A stretch of DNA of 64,000 nt from Streptomyces sp. BV286 (GTDB lineage: Bacteria; Actinomycetota; Actinomycetes; Streptomycetales; Streptomycetaceae), in NCBI RefSeq assembly GCF_019090165.1, contig NZ_JAHRIB010000141.1, positions 451,227 to 515,226 on the forward strand. The letters run 5' to 3'. Of the stretch, positions 24,397 through 32,953 are shown in pieces; position 1 is the first letter of the stretch; each line of letters starts with the position of its first letter. The translations under genes were made by a program, and so were the position numbers. The notes beneath the pieces were generated by a model. It saw only the letters and a list, made by a program, of their open reading frames with translations, made no database searches and was not told the origin of the DNA.

Positions 24397-24780
24397 TCAG
24401 ACGGCCAGGGCCTGCTCGACGGTGGGATGGCTGGGGATGACCTTGTCCAGGCCGACAAGCTGAAGGACCCGCAGTACCGCTTCCTGTGCGCCGGCGAAAC
24501 GCAGCCATCCGCCTGCCTCGCTCACCTTCTGGTGAACGATGACGAAGACGTTGATGCCGCTGGAGTCCATGAAGGTCACGGCGCTGAGGTCCACCACGGT
24601 CCGCGGCGACGCGCTCTCGGCGGACAGCAGGGCCTTGATCAACTCGTCCTTGACGGTGTGGTCGATCTCGCCGCGCAGGGTGACCACCCGGATGTCGCCG
24701 ACCGTGGTGTCGCTGATCGACAGCTGGCCGGACTGGGCTGCTCCGTGGGTATCTGTCACCGTTTCCTCGACTGCGCTCAC
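24397..24780 (-). CDS. STAS-domain anti-sigma factor antagonist
   Basis: A 127-residue single STAS domain. DIRVVTLRGEIDHTVKDELIKALL and the phosphorylation-site motif VDLSAVTFMDSSGINVFVIVHQ (Ser in DSSGI) define an RsbV/SpoIIAA-type antagonist. Unphosphorylated, it binds an anti-sigma kinase and frees the sigma factor. GTG 24780 starts the protein. The divergent gene at 24924 encodes a matching HATPase, its likely partner. No SigB-family sigma gene lies nearby, so the target sigma is probably elsewhere. Confidence 0.92.
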   Translation of the reverse strand: MSAVEETVTDTHGAAQSGQLSISDTTVGDIRVVTLRGEIDHTVKDELIKALLSAESASPRTVVDLSAVTFMDSSGINVFVIVHQKVSEAGGWLRFAGAQEAVLRVLQLVGLDKVIPSHPTVEQALAV

Positions 24781-24923
24781 TGATGGGGCTCGGACTCCGA
24801 CACGTCATGCGCTGCAAGCCTGCCCAGATGGAACAGGGAACAACCGTTCGGTACTTTAGCCGAGTTCAAGGCACATGTGAGAGATGGTGCGGGGTACATG
24901 CAGGTGTGAACGGGGGAACAGAG

Positions 24924-25418
24924 GTGGACCCGGTGGAATCAGCTCCCGAGAGCGATGGTGAGGGCGACGCGGTGCATGGTGCCCGTCCGATCCAGGATGC
25001 CGTCGCCCTGGACGGCGATGGCCCTGTCATCGCCCAGGCGCGCCATCGTGCGGCGGACTTCCTCGCCCGGGTGCGGTCCGAGCACGGCCTGCCGGTGTCG
25101 GCGCGCGCGATGGACCTGACCCAGCTGGTGGTCAGCGAGCTGGTCACCAACGCGCGCAAGTACGCTCCCGGGCCGGTGTTGATGGGGCTTCGTATCTGCG
25201 GGGCCCTGGTGGAAGTCGTCGTCTGGGACAGTGACCCGGTCCTGCCGGTGGCCAGGGCCACCGACGCGGGCAGGGTCGGACAGCACGGTCTGGAGATCGT
25301 CATGGCGGTCGCCCAGGGTTTCGAGGTCCAGCGGGAACCGGTCGGCAAGCGCATCACCGCGCGCATCGCTCTCCTGGACGATCCTGACGGGGACCTCGGC
25401 GGACGGCGCCCCCAGTAG
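24924..25418 (+). CDS. RsbW-type ATP-binding anti-sigma/HATPase protein
   Basis: A 164-residue GHKL ATPase of the HATPase_c_3 type. The N-box is SELVTNARKYAPG and the G boxes are VVWDSDPVLPV and RVGQHGLEIVMAVAQG. Such stand-alone domains phosphorylate STAS antagonists or sequester sigma factors. GTG 24924 follows GGGGGAA; GTG 24906 is an alternative start. It is divergent from the STAS gene at 24397, a natural substrate. Proteins of this type are numerous in streptomycetes and usually lack a linked sigma gene. Confidence 0.88.
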   Translation: MDPVESAPESDGEGDAVHGARPIQDAVALDGDGPVIAQARHRAADFLARVRSEHGLPVSARAMDLTQLVVSELVTNARKYAPGPVLMGLRICGALVEVVVWDSDPVLPVARATDAGRVGQHGLEIVMAVAQGFEVQREPVGKRITARIALLDDPDGDLGGRRPQ

Positions 25419-25529
25419 CGCCCGCGAGACGGCGAACAGGCCGAAGTGCAGAGCGTGGATCTCGCCAGTGCGTCGTGCCGGCCCCGCCTCCCTGGCCGGC
25501 GGGTTCCGGCATGGGCCTGAGAGCCCTGC

Positions 25530-26450
25530 CTACTTGACTGGCCCGGACAGCCGTTTGACTTCCTGCGCGGCTTCACGTGCGGTCCGCTCAGCGCGTTCCG
25601 CGGCCAGAGCGGCCTCCCGGGTCCGTTTCTCGGCCGCCTTCTGTTCCTGCGCGGCCAGGTGGAGTTGTTCGCGCGCCAGGCGAAGTCGCTGCTCGGCCGT
25701 GGAGACTTGCTGACGGGCCCGATCATGCCTGTCTCGTGCCTGAGCGAGTACGGCCTCGGCGTCCGTCTGTTCGGCATGCCGGCCATGGAGGTGCCGGTCG
25801 GCGATGTCGGCCGAGGTGCGGGCCTGGGCGAGCTGTTCCCGTCTCAGGCGACGCCGCTCGGCGAGTTCGTCCCTGGTCCGGGTCCGCGGCGCCGCTCGGG
25901 GTGGCGCCGCCGGTGGTGCGGTCGGCGCGTCGGTGGGGGAGGGGAAGTCCGACGGCGGGGCGAGAGCGGCCTCCAGGCGGCCGGTGGCCCACCGGTCGGC
26001 CGCGTCCTCGTCGGCGAGTACGGCGCGCAGCGTGGCTTCGACACCCTGCTGGGCGGTGTCGGACAGCTGGTGCCCGCCCTCGGCGGCAAGCCGGCCGGCC
26101 TGCCGGGACAGTGCCGAGACGATATGGCGGCGCTGCTCGGACAGCTCCTTGATCCCACTGGCGTCCAGGGTCTGATAGGCCTCGCGCAGCGCGCCTCCCA
26201 GTTCGAGGAACCGTTGGCACTCCTGCGGACGGGAGCGGAGCAGCAGGTTCGCTGCCCAGGCGGCGAGCGTGGGTCGGCGGGCGGCACGGATGCGACGGGC
26301 GTCCTCCACCTGCCCGGCCGCCTTGGTGAGGGCCGCCAGTTCCTCACGACGGGAGACGAAACCGGGCGGCGGCGTGGTGTAGAGCTCGTCCAGAAGGTTC
26401 TCCACGTCGTGGCCTTTGCCGGTCCGCCCGCCTTTGCTCCGCATGATCAT
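25530..26450 (-). CDS. hypothetical coiled-coil protein
   Basis: A 306-residue protein with no recognised domain. Residues about 15-150 are helical (LLDELYTTPPPGFVSRREELAAL, AARRPTLAAWAANLLLRSRPQECQRFLELGGALREAYQTLDASG). A Pro/Ala linker at 165-190 joins a long charged coiled coil (RDELAERRRLRREQLAQAR to ERTAREAAQEVKRL) with repeated Arg, Glu and Gln. It lacks a signal peptide or membrane segment and is probably cytoplasmic or cytoskeletal. Function is unknown. ATG 26450 or ATG 26444 starts the protein; no strong ribosome-binding site. Confidence 0.75.
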   Translation of the reverse strand: MIMRSKGGRTGKGHDVENLLDELYTTPPPGFVSRREELAALTKAAGQVEDARRIRAARRPTLAAWAANLLLRSRPQECQRFLELGGALREAYQTLDASGIKELSEQRRHIVSALSRQAGRLAAEGGHQLSDTAQQGVEATLRAVLADEDAADRWATGRLEAALAPPSDFPSPTDAPTAPPAAPPRAAPRTRTRDELAERRRLRREQLAQARTSADIADRHLHGRHAEQTDAEAVLAQARDRHDRARQQVSTAEQRLRLAREQLHLAAQEQKAAEKRTREAALAAERAERTAREAAQEVKRLSGPVK

Positions 26451-26563
26451 CAGATTCCATCAACCCGGCCTGCCCCGCATGCGGAGGGGAGAGCGAAGGC
26501 CGGCCCGCGCACGGGTCACCGGTGTGTGGTGGGCGGCTGCCGCACTTGACCCGCCGAAAACCC

Positions 26564-26592
26564 TTGACGAGACGACCCGTCTCGTCTAGTTT
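26564..26592 (+). promoter_or_regulatory. promoter with a perfect palindrome filling the spacer
   Basis: TTGACG (26564-26569), 17 bases, TAGTTT (26587-26592) form a sigma-70-type promoter. GACGAGACG (26566-26574), ACC, CGTCTCGTC (26578-26586) is a perfect 9-bp inverted repeat that starts in the -35 box and fills the spacer. A bound repressor would block RNA polymerase directly. The downstream gene is an ABC-F ATPase. Confidence 0.8.
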
Positions 26593-26664
26593 CATGTCCA
26601 TCGGTCCGCAGTCGGTCTCCTTCTGCTCGCCGCACCGCCCTGTTCACCCAGCCAAGGAGTGCTC

Positions 26665-28353
26665 TTGCACTGTGCTTCCGTCGACACCACCCTCGCCGCC
26701 ACCCCTCCCACCGTGTCCCAGATCGCTCTCGCCGAGGTGACCAAGCGCTACGGCGACCGCATGGTGCTGGACCGCGTGTCCTTCACGATCCGGCCGGGAG
26801 AAAGGGTCGGCATCGTCGGCGACAACGGCTCCGGGAAGTCCACGCTCCTGCGACTGCTGGCAGGACAGGAGCCCGTCGACAACGGCAGCCTCACCGTCGT
26901 CGCGCCAGGAGGGACCGGTCACCTTCGCCAGACCCTCGACCTGCCCGGTTCGGCGAGCGTGGGCGACGCCGTGGATCACGTACTGGGCGAGCTACGGGCC
27001 CTGGAGCACCGTATTCGTGTCGCTGAGACCACCCTGGGCACAGCCGGTCCTGCCGAGTTGGAGGGCTACGCCGCACTGGTGGCCGAATTCGACGCGCGCG
27101 GCGGGCACGGTGCGGACCGCCGGGTCGAGGTGGGCCTGCGCCGACTCGGCGAGCGCGCGCCACTGGACCGGGAGCGTGCGCTCGGCACCCTCTCCGGAGG
27201 TCAGCGCTCCCGGCTCGCGCTCGCCGCGACCCTGGCCCTCGCCCCGGAACTGCTGCTGCTCGACGAGCCGACGAACGATCTGGACGACGAGGCCGTGGCC
27301 TGGCTCGAAGGACGCCTGCGCCGCCATCGAGGCACGGTCGTCGTGGCCACGCACGACCGGGCGTTCCTGGAGCGCGTCACCGATACCGTCCTGGAGGTGG
27401 ACCACGACCGGCGCACGATACGGCGCTACGGCAACGGCTACGCCGGCTTCCTCGCCGCCAAGGCGGCGGCCCGGGCCCGGTGGGTGTGGAACCACGAGCA
27501 ATGGCGCAACGAGGTCACCCGACAGGAACACCTCGCCGACACCGGTATCGGACTGCTGGCCGAGATCCCCCGCAAGGGTCCGTGGGCGTTCAGCGGCGCC
27601 GGCGCCTTCCGGGCCCGCTCACGGTCTCACGGTGCACAGAGCCGCATCCGGAACGCACGCGAACGGTTGCAACGGCTCAGGGAGCACCCCGTGCCGCCGC
27701 CCCCGCAGCCACTGCGGTTCACAGGCCGCGTCGAGGGCACACCGACCACCGAGGAGGCATCAACGGCAGTTCATCTGGAAGACGCCCTGGTCGAAGGGCG
27801 GTTGTCCGTTCCGTCACTGGAACTCGCCCCTGGGGACCGACTCCTCGTCACCGGCCCCAACGGCGCCGGCAAGAGCACCCTTCTCCACCTGCTGGCGGGG
27901 GAACTGACACCTGACGCCGGTGCCGTGCGCCGACCACACCGGGTCGGCTTCCTACGGCAGCAGAGCGCGCCCGATGACGCCTTCGACACCCGGACGCTGC
28001 TCGCGGCCTTCGCGGACGGCCGGGCGGGACAGCCCGACGAGCACGCCGACACTCTCCTTGCGACCGGCCTGTTCCACACCGGCGACCTCACTGTTCCCGT
28101 ACGCGACCTGTCCGTCGGGCAGCGCCGCAAACTCGAACTGGCACAGCTCGTGACGGCCGGCCCACTGGATCTGCTCCTGCTCGACGAACCGACCAACCAC
28201 CTGGCTCCCGCCCTGGTGGAAGAGATCGAGGCAGCACTGGCCCACTACACCGGCACGCTGGTCGTGGTGACGCACGACCGGCTCCTGCGCGAGCGCTTCC
28301 GCGGGCGCCGCCTGGAACTGCCCCTGGACACCGGGACGACGCACCAGAAATGA
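26665..28353 (+). CDS. ABC-F family ATPase
   Basis: A 562-residue protein with two fused ABC domains and no membrane segment. Domain 1: Walker A GDNGSGKST at 52-60, signature LSGGQRSRL, Walker B LLLDEPTND. Domain 2: Walker A GPNGAGKST, signature LSVGQRRKL, Walker B LLLDEPTNH. The interdomain linker (residues about 270-350) is charged and Pro-rich. ABC-F proteins act on the ribosome, and many in Streptomyces protect it from antibiotics. The best start is TTG 26665, six bases after AAGGAG; GTG 26659 lacks spacing. The palindromic promoter suggests drug-responsive control. Confidence 0.93.
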   Translation: MHCASVDTTLAATPPTVSQIALAEVTKRYGDRMVLDRVSFTIRPGERVGIVGDNGSGKSTLLRLLAGQEPVDNGSLTVVAPGGTGHLRQTLDLPGSASVGDAVDHVLGELRALEHRIRVAETTLGTAGPAELEGYAALVAEFDARGGHGADRRVEVGLRRLGERAPLDRERALGTLSGGQRSRLALAATLALAPELLLLDEPTNDLDDEAVAWLEGRLRRHRGTVVVATHDRAFLERVTDTVLEVDHDRRTIRRYGNGYAGFLAAKAAARARWVWNHEQWRNEVTRQEHLADTGIGLLAEIPRKGPWAFSGAGAFRARSRSHGAQSRIRNARERLQRLREHPVPPPPQPLRFTGRVEGTPTTEEASTAVHLEDALVEGRLSVPSLELAPGDRLLVTGPNGAGKSTLLHLLAGELTPDAGAVRRPHRVGFLRQQSAPDDAFDTRTLLAAFADGRAGQPDEHADTLLATGLFHTGDLTVPVRDLSVGQRRKLELAQLVTAGPLDLLLLDEPTNHLAPALVEEIEAALAHYTGTLVVVTHDRLLRERFRGRRLELPLDTGTTHQK

Positions 28354-28502
28354 GGACCCGGAGAGATCCCTCGACCGTCCGCCCGATCGGGTCAGGTGCG
28401 GCGCGCCTCGGCTGTGCGGGCGGGCGTCGGTGGAGGATCGGCGGGGCGGCGGCCCTGGCACGGGCTGCCGGGAACCGCCCCACCGTGTGAAGAGGTACGG
28501 CC

Positions 28503-28601
28503 TTGATTCAGCTTGACGACCCGCTGACCCTGTCCCTCATCGACCGGGTGCTGGAACTGGTCCGGGACGACACCCTCGGCATTGCGCCGAGCGCGACGTG
28601 A
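28503..28601 (+). CDS. candidate 32-residue micro-ORF coupled to the methyltransferase
   Basis: TTG 28503, weakly preceded by GAGG, opens 32 codons ending at TGA 28599-28601, which overlaps the methyltransferase GTG start (GTGA). Codons are strongly G/C-ended, as in real Streptomyces genes. The peptide begins LIQLDDPLTLSLIDRVLELV and looks like an amphipathic helix. Coupled translation into the methyltransferase is likely if it is translated. No family recognised. Confidence 0.45.
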   Translation: MIQLDDPLTLSLIDRVLELVRDDTLGIAPSAT

Positions 28602-29425
28602 GCGCCGCACCGCGCGGGGACGCGCCGGGTGGCGGCCGCTACGGCGAAGCCGTCTTCCGTCCGGAACAGACAGGCGAGGGCGAGCGCATCGACTTCGGAG
28701 CCCTCGCCTACGACGACATCACCATGAAGCGACTGCGGGCACTCGGGGCAGGCCCGGGGTGGCACTGTCTCGACGTGGGTGCCGGTACCGGCACGGTCTC
28801 CCGCAGACTGCTGGACGAGGCAGGGGTGGCGAGCGTGCTCGCGGTGGACCGCGACGTCCGCTTCCTCGTGGAGCGGGCTGGGCCCGGGCTCGACGTACTG
28901 GAGGCCGACATCACCGACCCGGAGGTCGTGCCCGGCCGGTTCCGGCTCGTGCACGCGCGCTTCGTACTGATGCACCTCCCTGAACACGCCCGACTGATCG
29001 GGCAACTCGCCGAACTCGTCGAGCCCGGCGGCGTGCTGGTCCTCAGCGACGCGGTCGACCTGACGAACGACCAAACGCCCGGCACGCCGTACAGCGTGGC
29101 GATGCGGGCGATGTGGCAGGGGCTGGGGGCCACCATCGGCACCGATGTCTCCTGGGTGCCGTCGTACCCGCACCTGCTGCGGGCGGCGGGACTCGCGGCC
29201 GTCGCTGCCGAGATCCATGTGCCCCCGATGTCGCCGGGCAGTCCCATCAGCCGCTTCTGGGCGGACACGTGGGAGCGGAGCAGGGCAGCGATGCTCGCCA
29301 CCGGCATGGTCGACGACACGGCCGTCGACGACGCGGTCCGGTACCTGGACTCCGACGAGTGCGCTGCGCTGTCGGCAGGCATGCTCACCGCCTGGGGGCG
29401 GAAACCGGAGGCGGACCCTCGATGA
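28598..29425 (+). CDS. SAM-dependent class I methyltransferase
   Basis: A 275-residue methyltransferase. LDVGAGTGT at about 58-66 is SAM motif I; VLAVDRDVRFL is motif II; ARFVLMHLPEHARLIGQLAELVEPGGVLVLSDAVDL is motifs post-II and III. GTG 28598 overlaps the stop of the preceding micro-ORF. The C-terminal part has no DNA/RNA-specific features, so a small-molecule substrate is plausible. It lies 244 bases downstream of the ABC-F gene in the same direction; an antibiotic-related role is only suggested by this context. Confidence 0.9.
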   Translation: MSAAPRGDAPGGGRYGEAVFRPEQTGEGERIDFGALAYDDITMKRLRALGAGPGWHCLDVGAGTGTVSRRLLDEAGVASVLAVDRDVRFLVERAGPGLDVLEADITDPEVVPGRFRLVHARFVLMHLPEHARLIGQLAELVEPGGVLVLSDAVDLTNDQTPGTPYSVAMRAMWQGLGATIGTDVSWVPSYPHLLRAAGLAAVAAEIHVPPMSPGSPISRFWADTWERSRAAMLATGMVDDTAVDDAVRYLDSDECAALSAGMLTAWGRKPEADPR

Positions 29426-29694
29426 CCGGCCCGGCCGTCGGCCATGCCGCTCGAGCGCGCAAACGCTCAGGGGCCGACTGAATCGCACGCCACGACGGGG
29501 TGCGCCGACCGCGCCGCAAGCAGGTCCCGGTCGTCCTCGCCGAGGAGGAGGACCGTGCCCCGTTCGGGGCGTCCGGACACCTCGATCAATGTCCCGTACG
29601 CCTCGGTCCACTTCCCTGACCTGCCAAAATGGTCGCAGTAGGTGATGTTGCGGAGACTCGGGGAAGTAGGTGCGGCAACCGACAGGAGGTTGCC

Positions 29695-30918
29695 GTGGAG
29701 AGTGGAGATCTGGAACTTGGCGAGTTGCTGACCGCTGCGGAGGCGGCTCCGCCCGGGGAGTCCGTCGATGTGGTAGCACACGACCTGCAGAAGCGGTTCG
29801 GTGCCGAGCAGGTGTCGTTCCTGTTCGTCGACCTCATCGGCCGGCGGGTGGTGCGGCTTGCGGCGGCCGGTGGTGACGCCGCCGACGACGTCGAACCGGT
29901 CGACCTCCAGAACAGCGTCTATGACAGCGTTCTGCAGAGTCAGCGCCAGCATGTGGAACCGGACGGCCAGGGCGGGCTGCGCGTCATCACGCCGGTCAGC
30001 AACCGCGGTGACTGCATCGGCGTACTGGAGGTGACCTTGCAGGCCGCGGACGAGACCGTGCTGCGGCAGGTCCGCGACGCGGCCCACGCGCTGGCCTACA
30101 TCATCGTCACGGACCGTCGTTTCACCGACCTGTACCACCTCGGTCGGCGCACCACCGAGACCAGCCTGGCCGCGGAGATCCAGCATCAGCTGCTGCCGTC
30201 GGCCCCGTGCTGCGAGGCGCCCCAGTTCACCCTCGCCGCCGGGCTGGTACCGGCCGACGACATCGGGGGTGACACCTACGACTACACCCTCGACCGCGGC
30301 ACCCTGCACCTGTCCATCACCGACGCGATGGGCCACGACACGAACTCCGCGCTGCTGGCCACCCTGCTGGTCGGCGCGCTGCGGCAGGCCCGCCGCAGCG
30401 GCTGTGACGCCCTCAAGCAGGCCCGCCACGCCCACGAGGCACTGCTGAGCCACAACCGCGGCCTGGCCACCGGACAGCTGCTGTGCGTCGACCTCGACAC
30501 CGGCCTGTGCGAACTGGTCAACGCCGGACATCCCCGGCCGCTACGGGTGCGCGACGGCGTCGTCGAAGAGGTCGGACTCACCGCGAACCTGCCCTTCGGC
30601 GTGGCGGCACCCACCCCCTACCGCCTGCAGGAACTCCAACTGCGCCCCGACGACCGCCTGATCCTGCTCACCGACGGCATGCAGGAACGCGCTGCCGCCG
30701 ACGTCGACCTGCCCTCGGTCATTCACGAGACCCGCGCGCTGCACCCACGGGAAGCCGTCCGGAGCCTGACCGCCGCGGTCCTCGACGCCTGCCGAGGCAC
30801 CCTCAGGGACGACGCGACGGTCCTGATACTGGACTGGCACGGCAATCGCCGTTCCGCTCCCGATTCCAGACCCGCCGACCGAAGCAGTTCCGGCGGACCG
30901 CCCGGCAGCGGCCGGTGA
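29695..30918 (+). CDS. SpoIIE-type PP2C phosphatase with N-terminal sensor domain
   Basis: A 407-residue protein. Residues about 20-150 look like a GAF sensor (SFLFVDLIGRRVVRLAAAGG, GGLRVITPVSNRGDCIGVLEV). A linker helix leads to a PP2C/SpoIIE domain: EIQHQLLPSAP, PADDIGGDTYDY, ITDAMGHD, LVNAGHPRPL and LLTDGMQER, with metal-binding Asp residues intact. Such phosphatases dephosphorylate STAS antagonists and so activate sigma factors; the STAS/HATPase pair at 24.4-25.4 kb is a plausible client. GTG 29695 follows GGAGG at five bases. No membrane segment. Confidence 0.93.
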   Translation: MESGDLELGELLTAAEAAPPGESVDVVAHDLQKRFGAEQVSFLFVDLIGRRVVRLAAAGGDAADDVEPVDLQNSVYDSVLQSQRQHVEPDGQGGLRVITPVSNRGDCIGVLEVTLQAADETVLRQVRDAAHALAYIIVTDRRFTDLYHLGRRTTETSLAAEIQHQLLPSAPCCEAPQFTLAAGLVPADDIGGDTYDYTLDRGTLHLSITDAMGHDTNSALLATLLVGALRQARRSGCDALKQARHAHEALLSHNRGLATGQLLCVDLDTGLCELVNAGHPRPLRVRDGVVEEVGLTANLPFGVAAPTPYRLQELQLRPDDRLILLTDGMQERAAADVDLPSVIHETRALHPREAVRSLTAAVLDACRGTLRDDATVLILDWHGNRRSAPDSRPADRSSSGGPPGSGR

Positions 30919-30974
30919 CGGTGAACCTGCGCCCGCTCGGCGTCCGTCGGGAGTTCCGGCTCGCGTCGCGAGAG

Positions 30975-31014
30975 CTGCCCGGGGGCTCTGCGGACAACGA
31001 GAGCTCCCGGGCAG
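30975..31014. terminator. 15-bp stem hairpin after the SpoIIE phosphatase gene
   Basis: CTGCCCGGGGGCTCT (30975-30989) pairs with AGAGCTCCCGGGCAG (31000-31014), 14 of 15 as Watson-Crick pairs and the last as G-U. It lies between the convergent phosphatase and TetR genes and can serve both. Confidence 0.75.
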
Positions 31015-31095
31015 GACGGCCGGTCGTGCCCGGAGTTCACTGCCGGGGGGAGTCAGACATCCGAGGCCATCGGTTCACGTACGCGATGCCCTCGG

Positions 31096-31683
31096 TCAGG
31101 AGCCCGAGGGCCGCGTTCCCTCGGGATCGGTGCTTGCCGGGGTCGTCAGAATCGCGCTCGCGACGACGTCGAAGAGGTGGTCTGCGCGTGGGGCCAGCGA
31201 GGGTTGGTCGCCGAGCCACGCAAGCGCCGCGATCAGCGCGAACAGATCCGTGCCGTCGATGTCGCGACGTGCCGCGCCCACGGCCTGGGCGCGGGTGAGG
31301 AGCCGCGCACCGGCTGCCCGCAGGGTGACGCACGAACCATGAAGCGCGGACTCGGTGTCGTCGATGGCGGCCGCCATCAACACGGTCACGCCCCGGTACT
31401 CGGTCGTCCACGCGACACAGTCGCGCAGCCACGTGACGAGGGCTTCCTCGGGTGAGTACGACGTCTCGAGTTCGCCCGCCCGCGCCGTGAGTTCGCCGAA
31501 ACTCGTGTGGAGCAAGGCCTCGAGCAGCGCCTCCCTGGTGGGGAAATGACGCAGCAGCGTCGCGAGCCCGACCTCGGCCCTGCGCGCGATGTCGCGCAGT
31601 GACACGTCGACGCCCTGCTCGGTGATGGCGGTGCCCGCGACTGCGAGCACGTGGTCGCGGTTCTTCCTGGCGTCGGCCCGCAT
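31096..31683 (-). CDS. TetR family transcriptional regulator
   Basis: A 195-residue TetR regulator. The helix-turn-helix is at residues about 25-60 (VSLRDIARRAEVGLATLLRHFPTREALLEALLH). The C-terminal part (LVTWLRDCVAWTTEYRGVTVLMAAAIDDTESALHGSC) is the SbtR-like type. ATG 31683 follows AAGGGGGGCAG. It is divergent from an NADP-dependent oxidoreductase, and the 111-base intergenic region holds three copies of a 12-bp element, so this protein probably represses both genes. The frame continues open far upstream but is not protein-like. Confidence 0.93.
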   Translation of the reverse strand: MRADARKNRDHVLAVAGTAITEQGVDVSLRDIARRAEVGLATLLRHFPTREALLEALLHTSFGELTARAGELETSYSPEEALVTWLRDCVAWTTEYRGVTVLMAAAIDDTESALHGSCVTLRAAGARLLTRAQAVGAARRDIDGTDLFALIAALAWLGDQPSLAPRADHLFDVVASAILTTPASTDPEGTRPSGS

Positions 31684-31692
31684 CTGCCCCCC

Positions 31693-31762
31693 TTGACTAT
31701 CCGGATCAGTGGTCCATATATTCGGATCAGTGAACCACTTATGTGGAGCGCTGATCCGAATA
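31693..31762. promoter_or_regulatory. TetR operator array and oxidoreductase promoter
   Basis: TATCCGGATCAG (31698-31709) and TATTCGGATCAG (31719-31730) are direct copies; CTGATCCGAATA (31751-31762) is the exact inverse of the second. TTGACT (31693-31698), 18 bases, TATATT (31717-31722) forms a promoter toward the oxidoreductase, overlapped by copies one and two. Confidence 0.75.
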
Positions 31763-31794
31763 AGGCTATCCCGCGATGCGGGCAGGAGAGAACG

Positions 31795-32823
31795 ATGCCG
31801 ACACGCACGATGAGGGCGATCCGGATCCATGAGCACGGCGGCCCGGAGGTTCTGCGATACGAGGAGGTGCCGATCCCCGAACCGGGACCGGGTGAGGTGC
31901 TCGTTCGCGTGCACGCGGTCGGTGTCAATCCTCCGGACCGGTACCTGCGCGAGGGGCTGACGAGGATGCCGGGGGAGACGGAGTCGACGGTCGGCCTGCC
32001 GGTGATCCCGGGGACGGATGTGTCGGGAGTCGTCGAGGCGGTCGCAGCGGACGTGGACCGTCTCGACGTCGGTGACGAAGTCTTCGGTCTTCTGCGTTTT
32101 CCCAGCTTCGACGGCAGCGCGTACGCCGAGTACGTGGCCGCGCCCGCGACGGACCTCGCGCGCAAGCCGGCCGGCATCGACCACGCGCACGCGGCTGGAG
32201 CGCCCATGGCCGGCCTGACGGCCTGGCAGTTCCTCTACGAGGTCGGGCACGATCACCCTTCGCCGTTCCAGGAGGCACGGCATCGCCCGACGGCACTCGA
32301 CGCCGACACGACGGTGCTGGTCAACGGCGCCGCCGGCGGCGTGGGGCACCTCGCGTTGCAGCTGGCGAAACGGAGGGGCGCACGGGTCGTCGCGGTGGCA
32401 TCGGGCGCACATGAAGCGTTCTTGCGCGAGCTCGGCGCCGACCGGTTCATCGACTACACCAGGAGTCGCCCCGAAGAGCTCGTGCGTGACGTCGACCTCG
32501 TGCTCGACACCGTCGGTGGCCCGGACAGCCGGCGCTTCCTGCGCACGCTCAAGCGCGGCGGTGCCCAGTTCCCCGTGCTCCCCGGGGAATTCGACGCGGA
32601 AGAGACCGCGAAACTCGGCGTCACGGTGTCGAGTGCTCAGGTCCGCTCGAACGGCGCGCAGCTGGCCGAGCTGGGGCGCCTGCTCGACGCGGGCACGGTT
32701 CGCGTCGCGACAGACAGTACGTTTCCGCTCGCGGACGCCCGGGCAGCGCACGAACGCGCCGCACGAGGGCATGTCCAGGGCAAGATCGTGCTCACGGTCT
32801 CCCAGGAGCGAGCCGGTTCATAG
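31795..32823 (+). CDS. NADP-dependent quinone oxidoreductase-like (MDR family)
   Basis: A 342-residue medium-chain dehydrogenase/reductase. The GroES-like N-terminus is IRIHEHGGPEVLRYEEVPIPEPGPGEVLVRVHAVGVNPPDRYLREG. The Rossmann domain contains LVNGAAGGVGHLALQLAKRRGARVVAVASG, and LGADRFIDYTRS is the usual next strand. There are no Cys/His zinc ligands, so it belongs to the zinc-free quinone-oxidoreductase subgroup. ATG 31795 follows GGAGAG. Control is through the divergent TetR gene. The substrate is probably a quinone or enone. Confidence 0.93.
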   Translation: MPTRTMRAIRIHEHGGPEVLRYEEVPIPEPGPGEVLVRVHAVGVNPPDRYLREGLTRMPGETESTVGLPVIPGTDVSGVVEAVAADVDRLDVGDEVFGLLRFPSFDGSAYAEYVAAPATDLARKPAGIDHAHAAGAPMAGLTAWQFLYEVGHDHPSPFQEARHRPTALDADTTVLVNGAAGGVGHLALQLAKRRGARVVAVASGAHEAFLRELGADRFIDYTRSRPEELVRDVDLVLDTVGGPDSRRFLRTLKRGGAQFPVLPGEFDAEETAKLGVTVSSAQVRSNGAQLAELGRLLDAGTVRVATDSTFPLADARAAHERAARGHVQGKIVLTVSQERAGS

Positions 32824-32953
32824 CCGCATCCGGCGCTCGGCGGGAGCGGTGGCCGAGACTCACCGTGACCGAATGGCGCCTTGTTGACCCCTGGGCACTC
32901 CAGTCACTGTGGCGGGGCACGACGACCGATGACCGACCACCATCGGAGATCTC

